Origin: JANWZL01 sp037445185
GTDB taxonomy: Bacteria; Pseudomonadota; Gammaproteobacteria; Burkholderiales; Thiobacillaceae
DNA: 9,938 nucleotides
Direction: 5' to 3'
NCBI GenBank assembly: GCA_037445185.1
Contig: JBBIKZ010000089.1
Location: 1-9,938, forward strand
Part shown: positions 1-5,627 of the stretch, in pieces
Layout: every line of letters begins with the position of its first letter
Position numbering within the stretch: position 1 is the stretch's first letter
Made by a program: the position numbers and the translations under genes
Notes under the pieces: model-generated
Databases searched by the model: none
Seen by the model: only the letters and a program-made list of their open reading frames with translations
Told to the model about the DNA's origin: nothing

Positions 1-2
1 GC

Positions 3-674
3 ACGGCCATTGAGGCGCGCGAGCGGCCCGAGCGCCCCACCGAGGCCGAGAAGCCGGCGCAAGCCGAAGTCGAAGCGCCGAGGCGCCCACGTGGCCGTCC
101 CCGGCGCGGGGAAGCCAGGAAGCCTGCCAAGGAGTCGCCCTTGGCGCGGCAACGCCAGCAGACGCTTGCGGAAATGCTCGCCGAGATTCCGACGGCCTGT
201 GATCGCGGTACGAAGTGCAACGCCCAGGGCTACAAGGTCAGCTGGAATGGCTACAAGCTGCATCTGGACACGGCGGACTGCGGCGTGCCGATCAGCGCCT
301 TGCTGTCCTCGGCCTCGATGCACGACAGCCTGGCCGCCATCCCGCTCTCGCTGATGAGCGCCCAACGGGTGACGAACTGCTACGACCTCATGGACGCCGC
401 CTATTGCAGCGGCGTGTTGCGCGAGTTCAGCCGCGAACTCGGCCATGTCCCCCTGATCGACCACAACCCGCGTCGTGGCGAGAAAATCGAATTCGCGCCG
501 CATGAGGCCATCCGCTACCTTGAGCGCACCGCCGCAGAGCGCAGCAATGCCAGGCTCAAGGATGAGTTCGGCGGCAACTGCATCATGGTCAAGGGCAGCA
601 GCAAGGTGATGAGCCACCTGATGTTCGGCGTCCTGGCCCTGTCTGCCGACCAACTGATGCGATTGCGACACTGA
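3..674 (+). CDS. DDE transposase, 5'-truncated by window edge
   Basis: This is the C-terminal part of an IS transposase, the enzyme that cuts and rejoins the ends of its own element. The frame is open to the left edge, so the true start lies outside; a TTG at 141 is only an internal codon. The first ~45 visible residues are a low-complexity E/P/A/R-rich linker. After it come the RNase H-fold signatures of IS4/IS5/IS1182-type transposases: a GYKLHLD segment (around base 255), MHDS (around 318), YDLMDAAY (the probable second catalytic Asp, around 393) and ERTAAERSNARLKDEFGG (catalytic Glu in AAER, around 537), followed by KVMSHLMFGVLALSADQL. The first catalytic Asp is presumably upstream of the window. 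The visible region has no internal stop or frameshift, so the element may be intact. I recognise the motif set but cannot name the exact IS. Confidence 0.88.
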   Translation, partial: TAIEARERPERPTEAEKPAQAEVEAPRRPRGRPRRGEARKPAKESPLARQRQQTLAEMLAEIPTACDRGTKCNAQGYKVSWNGYKLHLDTADCGVPISALLSSASMHDSLAAIPLSLMSAQRVTNCYDLMDAAYCSGVLREFSRELGHVPLIDHNPRRGEKIEFAPHEAIRYLERTAAERSNARLKDEFGGNCIMVKGSSKVMSHLMFGVLALSADQLMRLRH

Positions 675-850
675 CGCAATGCCTTTCCATTCCTCACCGT
701 CCATCCCCCACCCTGCACCCCGTGCAGGACAGGACTCGTCCAAAATCGTCGAAATCATGCCGTTCACATAGACCTGCCACGCCGTAATGCCTGTCTCACC
801 CGATAAACCGCTCGCCAGAAGCGGACGATTCCCCGTCAGACCGCTCCGGT
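675..850. other. IS 3' non-coding segment
   Basis: This lies between the transposase stop and the candidate terminal repeat. No convincing ORF of its own is present. The minus strand from 850 down to 796 supplies the artificial last codons and TGA stop of the truncated cellulose synthase gene. No clear rho-independent terminator was seen for the transposase. Confidence 0.5.
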
Positions 851-2472
851 GGGGAGTTTTGCAAGAGGCTCAAGGCATAAAAGGGTTTGGCAAGCGAGGA
901 GACGAAGTCCCGATAATACACCTCGCCCTTGGGCGTGACCTTGAAGCTGGGCGCGCGCGGATTGCGCAGGACCTGGAAGATGCCGCGCAGGCTGTAGAAG
1001 GACTGCAACATCTCGTAGAGCTCGGAGACGAAGCTCCAGCGCACGCGCCCGTAGAGCAGGTGGCCGGCGAGCATGAGCGCCGTCAGATGTGGCAGGGCAT
1101 AGACGGCGAATTGCTGCAGACCGGCATGATAGACCTGCAGCCCGAAGATGAGCCAGGCCGACGGGATGAGCAGGAACACCATGCGCGCATAGGGGAAGAG
1201 CCAGAAGGCGCTGCTGTTGAGATAGCCCAGCCGTTGCCAGATGGAGAGCCCTTTACGGGTGAGGGGGTTCTTGAGCAACAGGATCTGCAGCATCCCCTGC
1301 GCCCAGCGCACCCGCTGGGTGATGAAGCCGGCATAGGTCTCCGGCTGCAGCCCGGAGATGAGCGGGCGGCCGTAGTAGACGCTGCGCCAGCCGCGGCTGT
1401 GCAGCTCCAAAGCCGTCTCGGCATCCTCGCAGATGGTCTGGCCGGTGAACCCACCCATCTCGGCCAGGGCGGCACGCCGCAGCACGGCGGCGGAGCCGCA
1501 GAAAAAGGACGCCTCCCAGAAGTCCAGGCCGTGCTGGATGGCGCCGTAGAACATCTCGTTCTCCGGCGGCATGCGGCCGAAGATGCGCAGGTTGTGCTCG
1601 ACCGGGTCGGCGTTGACGAAAAAGTGGGGGGTTTGCACCAAGAACAGCCTGGAATCGGCGACGAAGGCCCCCACCGTCCGCTCGAGGAAATCGGCCGTCG
1701 GCACGTGGTCGGCATCGAGCACCACGATCAGCTCACCGTGGGTGTGCGGCAGTGCGGCGTTGAGGTTGCCGGCCTTGGCATGTTCGTTGCGTGCGCGCGT
1801 CAGATAGTGCGCGCCGATGCGCGCGCACAGCGCCTGCAGCGTCTCGCGCCGCAGCCTGGCCGCCGTGGCCTTGATCGGGTCGGGTTCCTGACATTTTTGC
1901 TCAGTACCGCCGTCGTCCAGGAGATAGACCTTGCAGCGCCCCTCGGCATAGCGCATGTTGAGCGCCGCCAGCAGCGTGGTCTCGAGCAGCGCCGGGTCCT
2001 CGTCGTAGCTCGGTACCAGCACGTCCACCGTGGGCCATGCCGCGCGGTCCTCCGGCAGGGTTGGCAGCACCCGTTCGAGGGGCATCAGGTTGACGAACAC
2101 CCCCAGAAAAAAGATGCCCACAGCATAGAGCTCGGCCAGGAACAGGGCGAGCATGGCCAGCGTGGACAGCGGATCGGTCACCAACAAGGTCTCCGTGGCG
2201 CGCCAGACGATGTAGCGCGCGGCGAGCAGTCCGGCGAGGGCAAGGAAGGCGAGCCGGAGGATAGGCCGGTGACGCGCCGCCCGGCGCAGCAGCAGTAACC
2301 CGGCCAAGCACGCGGCGGCGAGCCAACCCTGACTGGCGAGGTCAACGGGCAGCCAGACCATGATCAACCAGCCGGCGAGCGCCAGCCACCACAGGGCCGG
2401 CAGGACACCCTGCCCCATCGATCCCAGGTCGCGCCAGCGGCGATCGAGCCAGGCCGTCGGCCTCGCGCTCAT
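796..2472 (-). CDS. bcsA: Cellulose synthase catalytic subunit (BcsA-like), C-terminally truncated by IS
   Basis: An inner-membrane family 2 glycosyltransferase that polymerises UDP-glucose into beta-1,4-glucan and extrudes it. The ATG at 2472 is preferred (558 aa) because AAAGGTGG lies just upstream; the frame is open to 2637. Residues are numbered from this start. Four N-terminal hydrophobic segments (about 23-40, 49-63, 70-90, 103-130) precede the GT domain: LLDDGG (D186/D187), LDADH (D253/D255), a CEDAET version of the TED motif (D350) and QRVRW (386-390). Further membrane segments follow, then the gating-loop motif FKVTPK (510-515). Homology ends at LAKPFYAL; the last ~24 residues (SLLQNSPPERSDGE...) are translated from the IS end. 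Known BcsA proteins are roughly 750-870 aa and carry further helices and a PilZ domain that binds c-di-GMP; both are absent. Probably a pseudogene or a deregulated/inactive remnant. Any bcsB or other partner would have been beyond the IS. Confidence 0.85.
   Translation of the reverse strand: MSARPTAWLDRRWRDLGSMGQGVLPALWWLALAGWLIMVWLPVDLASQGWLAAACLAGLLLLRRAARHRPILRLAFLALAGLLAARYIVWRATETLLVTDPLSTLAMLALFLAELYAVGIFFLGVFVNLMPLERVLPTLPEDRAAWPTVDVLVPSYDEDPALLETTLLAALNMRYAEGRCKVYLLDDGGTEQKCQEPDPIKATAARLRRETLQALCARIGAHYLTRARNEHAKAGNLNAALPHTHGELIVVLDADHVPTADFLERTVGAFVADSRLFLVQTPHFFVNADPVEHNLRIFGRMPPENEMFYGAIQHGLDFWEASFFCGSAAVLRRAALAEMGGFTGQTICEDAETALELHSRGWRSVYYGRPLISGLQPETYAGFITQRVRWAQGMLQILLLKNPLTRKGLSIWQRLGYLNSSAFWLFPYARMVFLLIPSAWLIFGLQVYHAGLQQFAVYALPHLTALMLAGHLLYGRVRWSFVSELYEMLQSFYSLRGIFQVLRNPRAPSFKVTPKGEVYYRDFVSSLAKPFYALSLLQNSPPERSDGESSASGERFIG
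851..871 (+). repeat. Candidate right terminal inverted repeat of the IS
   Basis: The stretch contains GTTTTGCAAGAGGCTC. Read outward-in on the minus strand it starts GAGCCTCTTGCAAAACTCC, a TTGCAAAAC-bearing end of the sort I associate with IS5/IS1182-like elements. It sits exactly where cellulose synthase homology is lost. The partner repeat would be left of the window, so the assignment is inferred from position and appearance only. Confidence 0.5.
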
Positions 2473-2811
2473 GCCCACCTTTCGTATATCCACCATGGCC
2501 TGTCGATGTCGATCGAGAAACGCCCCCAGCGCGTGCACCTCCGGCTTCGGACGCAAGCAAGGCCAGGCTCCATGCAACAACAGTGGGGACGCTCTGGTCG
2601 CTGTATCGACGCGATGAATGCAAACTTGAGCCGCCACCGTTCACGCCAGCCGTGGGATTGCTAGCATGCTGGCCTTAATCCGTCTCGTCCTGCCGGGCTA
2701 CGCGGGCGCTGGCGGCCGGCCCGATCCAACAGGTCGGGTGTGCACGCCGTGGGGGAAGTGAGGATGTTCGGAGAGGATGACCTCGGCCTGCCTCGGGAAT
2801 AGACTACCCCC
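2473..2811. promoter_or_regulatory. Divergent intergenic region between bcsA and VIT gene
   Basis: This 339-bp spacer separates genes reading outward in both directions, so it should hold both promoters. The only clear signal is the minus-strand Shine-Dalgarno AAAGGTGG immediately before the bcsA ATG. An imperfect dyad GCCAGC (2645-2650)/GCTGGC (2668-2673) encloses an AGCATGCT palindrome (2663-2670), a possible operator of unknown ligand. No consensus sigma-70 pair, riboswitch or small ORF could be supported. The minus-strand frame stays open to 2637, so a longer bcsA N-terminus cannot be fully excluded. Confidence 0.4.
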
Positions 2812-3840
2812 ATGCATGCACTGGACGCGTGGAAAGAGGAGATGCGCTCGGCGCATCTGTATCGCGTCGTCTCCGACGCGGAGTCCGGCACGCCGCGCCA
2901 GCTCCTCTTCCTGGAACTCGCGCGCGCGGCCGAGGAGCAGGCAGGCATCTGGGCGGAGCAGATGCGCAAACGCGGCGCCGAGCCACCCACGTCCTACGCC
3001 CCGGATCTGCGCACGCGCGTGGTTGCCTGGCTGATCCGCCGGCTGGGTGTGGCGCCGCTGCGCGGCGTGCTGGCGGCCATGAAGGTGCGCGGCATGTCGC
3101 TCTATCATGCGCCCGCCCCCCACACCATGCCGACCAGTGTCGATTTCAAGGAGCGGCGCCACCGCACCGCCGATGGCGGCAACCTGCGGGCGGCGGTGTT
3201 CGGGATGAACGACGGTCTGGTGTCCAACGCCAGCCTGATCCTGGGGGTGGCGGGCGCCGGCGCCGAGCCCCAGATGGTCCTGCTCTCCGGGGCGGCCGGC
3301 CTGCTCGCCGGCGCCTTCTCCATGGCGGCGGGGGAATACGTCTCGGTGCGGGCGCAGCGGGAGTTTTTCGAGTACCAGATCGGCCTGGAGCGCGAGGAGC
3401 TGGATCAATATCCGCGCGAGGAGGCCGCCGAGCTCGCCCTGATCTACACCGCCAAGGGCGTGCCGCGCGAGGAGGCCGAGCGCATGGCGGCGCAGCTCAT
3501 CCGCGACCCGGACAAGGCACTGGATACCCTGGCGCGCGAGGAACTGGGCCTCAATCCGGAGGAACTCGGCTCCCCCCTGGGCGCTGCCGTGTCCTCCTTG
3601 CTCGCCTTCGCCATCGGCGCGGCCATCCCGCTCGCCCCCTACCTGCTGCTCGGCGGCGCAACCGCGCTCACCGGCACCATCCTGGTCACGGCCATCAGTC
3701 TGTTCGGTGTCGGCAGCGTCATCAGCCTGTTCACCGGCCGGCAGGCCTGGCGCGGGGGCTTGCGCATGTTGGCCATCGGCGGTGGGGCGGGACTCGCGAC
3801 CTGGTCCATCGGCACCGCCCTGGGCGTGGCCCTCGGTTAG
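2812..3840 (+). CDS. VIT1/CCC1-family iron/manganese transporter with N-terminal ferritin-like domain
   Basis: A 342-aa inner-membrane protein of the Ccc1/VIT1 family, which moves Fe2+ or Mn2+ out of the cytoplasm. Residues 1 to about 120 form a helical, ferritin/rubrerythrin-like region (DAWKEEMRSAHLYR, then LELARAAEEQAGIW), an arrangement known from membrane-bound ferritin-type (MbfA-like) proteins. The VIT domain begins at about 123 with NLRAAVFGMNDGLVSNASL, the family signature, followed by GAFSMAAGEYVSVRAQ, an acidic cytosolic hairpin (REELDQYPREEAAELA...) and three C-terminal membrane segments (about 255-275, 280-305, 318-340). The second helix reads AAEEQ where I expect an E-x-x-H iron-ligand motif, so the soluble domain may not bind a di-iron centre. 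The start has no strong Shine-Dalgarno. metF follows 32 bp downstream, with no functional link obvious. Family call is firm; the metal is inferred. Confidence 0.9.
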   Translation: MHALDAWKEEMRSAHLYRVVSDAESGTPRQLLFLELARAAEEQAGIWAEQMRKRGAEPPTSYAPDLRTRVVAWLIRRLGVAPLRGVLAAMKVRGMSLYHAPAPHTMPTSVDFKERRHRTADGGNLRAAVFGMNDGLVSNASLILGVAGAGAEPQMVLLSGAAGLLAGAFSMAAGEYVSVRAQREFFEYQIGLEREELDQYPREEAAELALIYTAKGVPREEAERMAAQLIRDPDKALDTLAREELGLNPEELGSPLGAAVSSLLAFAIGAAIPLAPYLLLGGATALTGTILVTAISLFGVGSVISLFTGRQAWRGGLRMLAIGGGAGLATWSIGTALGVALG

Positions 3841-3872
3841 AATGCGGCCTCACCCTCCCTGCCACCGACACC

Positions 3873-4706
3873 ATGTCAGACCGCCTCTTCAGCATCGAAT
3901 TCTTCCCGCCCAAGACCCCGGAAGGGGTGGAGAAGCTGCGCCAGACGCGGCGCCAGCTCGCCCGGCTCAAACCGAAGTTTTTTTCCGTCACCTTCGGCGC
4001 CGGCGGCTCGACGCGCGACCGCACCCTGGAGACCGTGCTGGAGATCAAGGCCGAGGGGCTGGAGGCCGCCCCGCACCTCTCCTGCATCGGCTCCACGCGC
4101 GAGAGCATCCGCGACATCCTCAACACCTACCGCGCGCACGGCATCCGCCACATCGTGGCGCTACGCGGTGATCTGCCCTCCGGCATGGCCGAACCGGGGG
4201 AATTCCGCTACGCCAGCGACCTGGTGGCCTTCATCCGCCAGGAGACCGGCGACTGGTTCGAGATCGAGGTGGCGGCCTATCCGGAGATGCACCCGCAGGC
4301 GCGCAATTACCGCGAAGACCTGGCCAACTTCAAGCGCAAGGTCGATGCCGGGGCGAACGCCGCCATCACCCAATATTTCTTCAATGCCGACGCCTATTTC
4401 AACTTCGTCGACGACTGCCGGGCCCTGGGGGTGACGCTGCCCATCGTCCCGGGCATCATGCCCATCGCCAACTACAGCCAGCTCGCGCGTTTCTCCGCCG
4501 CCTGCGGCGCGGAGATCCCGCGCTGGCTGGCGAAGAAACTGGAGGCCTATTACGACGATGCCGATGCCATCCGGGCCTTCGGCCTGGACGTGGTCACCGC
4601 CTTGTGCGAACGGCTGCTCGCGGGTGGGGCACCGGGGCTGCATTTCTACACCCTCAACCAAGCGGGGCTGACCACCACCCTTTGGCAGCGTCTGGGCCTG
4701 GGCTGA
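3873..4706 (+). CDS. metF: 5,10-methylenetetrahydrofolate reductase
   Basis: A cytoplasmic FAD enzyme that reduces 5,10-methylene-THF to 5-methyl-THF, the methyl donor for methionine synthesis. At 277 aa it is close to the bacterial norm (about 280-300). Visible family signatures in order: FSIEFFPPKTPEG with the catalytic Glu (E9), FFSVTFGAGGSTRDRT (37-51), HLSCIG (68-73), HIVALRGDLP with the FAD-contacting Asp (D100), AYPEMHP (135-141), GANAAITQYFF (Q167), IVPGIMPI (191-198) and the C-terminal GLHFYTLN (255-262). The frame is open far upstream, but the protein family starts at this ATG; the upstream part is a shadow of the VIT gene. The ribosome-binding site is poor. No SAH or SAM riboswitch fits in the 32-bp gap, and ahcY is not adjacent. 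TTAGAAT at the VIT stop could serve as a -10 element, but no good -35 was found. Confidence 0.96.
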   Translation: MSDRLFSIEFFPPKTPEGVEKLRQTRRQLARLKPKFFSVTFGAGGSTRDRTLETVLEIKAEGLEAAPHLSCIGSTRESIRDILNTYRAHGIRHIVALRGDLPSGMAEPGEFRYASDLVAFIRQETGDWFEIEVAAYPEMHPQARNYREDLANFKRKVDAGANAAITQYFFNADAYFNFVDDCRALGVTLPIVPGIMPIANYSQLARFSAACGAEIPRWLAKKLEAYYDDADAIRAFGLDVVTALCERLLAGGAPGLHFYTLNQAGLTTTLWQRLGLG

Positions 4707-4720
4707 TACGGGCAAACCGC

Positions 4721-4746
4721 AAAAAAAAACCGGACCAGGGGTCCGG
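4721..4746 (-). terminator. Rho-independent terminator, minus strand
   Basis: A perfect 7-bp GC-rich stem, CCGGACC (4730-4736) with GGTCCGG (4740-4746), closes a 3-nt loop. On the minus strand it is followed directly by nine T residues (the A run at 4721-4729). On the plus strand no T tract follows, so it is not a conventional terminator for metF. No minus-strand protein gene lies within 3 kb upstream of it, which points to a short untranslated transcript. Confidence 0.78.
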
Positions 4747-4823
4747 GAGAGGCATGTCGTCTTGGAGGCGTCTTGTTGGTGTCCTCCCCAACCGCCAAGT
4801 CAGGAGCGTGCGCCTTGCAGCTG
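4721..4823 (-). ncRNA. Candidate small RNA (about 100 nt) ending at the minus-strand terminator
   Basis: This is inferred from a strong orphan terminator and a candidate promoter (CATAAT at 4830-4835, TATTCA at 4853-4858, spacing 17) about 100 nt upstream on the same strand. The predicted RNA would have a C-rich 5' end (CCCCCAGCUGC), a central stem-loop (4761-4799: CUUGG pairs with CCAAG, a mismatch, then GG with CC, and an inner UUGG/CCAA helix with loop GGAGGACA), an unpaired linker and the terminator hairpin. The loop displays a GGA of the kind bound by CsrA/RsmA, but only one such site is clear. I do not recognise the RNA family. A 12-codon ORF overlapping the 5' end starts upstream of the predicted transcription start and is probably chance. 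Confidence 0.42.
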
Positions 4824-4829
4824 GGGGGC

Positions 4830-4858
4830 ATTATGCATGGGCAGGAGCGGCCTGAATA
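4830..4858 (-). promoter_or_regulatory. Candidate sigma-70 promoter for the small RNA
   Basis: On the minus strand the -35 element reads TATTCA (3 of 6 matches) and the -10 reads CATAAT (5 of 6), separated by 17 bp. Transcription would begin near 4823. Support is moderate because of the weak -35, which would fit an activated promoter. Confidence 0.35.
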
Positions 4859-4886
4859 TTGGCCAAAGGATAGAGGCGCATATAAC
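4859..4886 (+). promoter_or_regulatory. Candidate sigma-70 promoter of the two-component operon
   Basis: TTGGCC (4859-4864) and TATAAC (4881-4886, 5 of 6) are separated by 16 bp in an AT-richer patch upstream of the response regulator. Transcription would begin near 4893, leaving a ~75-nt leader. The -35 directly abuts the -35 of the candidate small-RNA promoter on the other strand, so the two could compete or share a regulator. Confidence 0.45.
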
Positions 4887-4967
4887 TAAAGCTATAGACC
4901 GCCCGCCCCCTCTTGATGGCGCGGCCGATCCGGGCAAAATCCGCCCCATCATCGCGGGGAGGACAGA

Positions 4968-5627
4968 GTGAGGATACTGCTGGCGGACGACCACCCCCTG
5001 TTCCGGGAGGGGATCAAACCCCTGCTGAACAAGCTGGATGCGCACATCGAGGTCATCGAGGCGAAGGACTATCCGTCCGCCTTCGCGGCGGCGCAGCGTG
5101 CGGGCGAGCTGGATCTGGCCCTGATGGACCTCTACATGCCGGGCATGAACGAGCGCCAGGGCATCGTCCGCTTCCGTGCCGCCTTCCCCGACGTGCCGGT
5201 CATCATCCTGTCGGCCTCCGAACAGGCGGAAGACATCCAGCACCTGCTCGACCTCGGCGCCCTCGGCTACATCACCAAATCCTCGCCTAGCGAGGTCATC
5301 CTGCACGCCCTGCGCCTGGTACTGGCCGGTGGCGTCTATTTGCCGCCCAGTCTGCTCGGCGGCAAGGAGCCGGCGGAGATGGACGAGGAGTCGGCCAGAC
5401 AGAAGATCGCCCTCACCCTGCGCCAGCAGGAGGTCTTGCGCGAGCTCGCCCAGGGCAAGAGCAACCGCCAGATCGCCGAGGCCCTGCGTGTCACCGAGGG
5501 CACGGTGAAGATCCATCTGGCCACCATCTTTCGGCTGCTCAATGTGAACAACCGGACCGAGGCCGTATTGGTGGCGCAGAAGATGCGCCTGTCGCCGCAG
5601 GCGAAGCCCCTCGATCATGGCCCCTGA
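4968..5627 (+). CDS. NarL/FixJ-type response regulator (REC plus LuxR HTH)
   Basis: A 219-aa cytoplasmic transcription factor activated by phosphorylation. The receiver domain (about 1-120) shows the acidic pair D7-D8 (LLADDHP), phospho-acceptor D54 (LMDLYMPG), S82 as the switch residue and K104 (YITKSS). The LuxR-type helix-turn-helix is at about 148-205 (LTLRQQEVLRELAQGKSNRQIAEAL, then EGTVKIHLATIFRLLNVNNRTEAV). The start is GTG, chosen for the strong GGGGAGGA five to six bases upstream and because the REC domain begins immediately. The Shine-Dalgarno GGGG (4956-4959) could pair with CCCC at 4944-4947, which might dampen translation. The stop overlaps the downstream kinase start by 11 bp, so the two are co-transcribed and probably translationally coupled; the kinase is its likely partner. 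Target genes are not evident. Confidence 0.95.
   Translation: MRILLADDHPLFREGIKPLLNKLDAHIEVIEAKDYPSAFAAAQRAGELDLALMDLYMPGMNERQGIVRFRAAFPDVPVIILSASEQAEDIQHLLDLGALGYITKSSPSEVILHALRLVLAGGVYLPPSLLGGKEPAEMDEESARQKIALTLRQQEVLRELAQGKSNRQIAEALRVTEGTVKIHLATIFRLLNVNNRTEAVLVAQKMRLSPQAKPLDHGP

Larger units (their letters stand above)
1..871 (+). mobile_element. Right-hand part of an insertion sequence inserted in bcsA
   Basis: The element comprises the transposase fragment, about 180 bp of non-coding DNA after its stop at 674, and a candidate right terminal repeat ending near 871. The right boundary is placed where the adjacent minus-strand cellulose synthase stops looking like its family: native residues end at ...LAKPFYAL, and the codons beyond come from the IS end. 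The left end is outside the window, so neither target-site duplication nor the matching left repeat can be checked. The boundary is uncertain by several bases. Confidence 0.68.

Noticed and set aside
787..2298. 503-codon plus-strand ORF opposite bcsA
   Set aside because: It is antisense to a clearly recognisable cellulose synthase. Its composition (Q/H/R/G/E-rich, no domain) is typical of a shadow frame in GC-rich coding DNA.
2829..3872. Long in-frame extension upstream of metF
   Set aside because: It overlaps the VIT gene in another frame and reads as R/G/A-rich shadow sequence. The MetF family starts at the ATG at 3873.
3841..3872. SAM/SAH riboswitch before metF
   Set aside because: The gap is only 32 bp and shows none of the expected structure.
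3978..3984. Run of seven T in metF as a possible frameshift site
   Set aside because: The codons on both sides encode the conserved KFFSVTFGAGG segment in one frame, so the gene is intact and there is no evidence of slippage.
4721..4746. Hairpin after metF as the metF terminator
   Set aside because: The T tract is only on the minus strand. On the plus strand the hairpin follows an A run and is followed by GAGAGGC.
4800..4838. 12-codon minus-strand peptide MHNAPQLQGARS as a leader peptide
   Set aside because: No Shine-Dalgarno. It overlaps the candidate -10, and no gene lies downstream for it to regulate, so it is probably chance.
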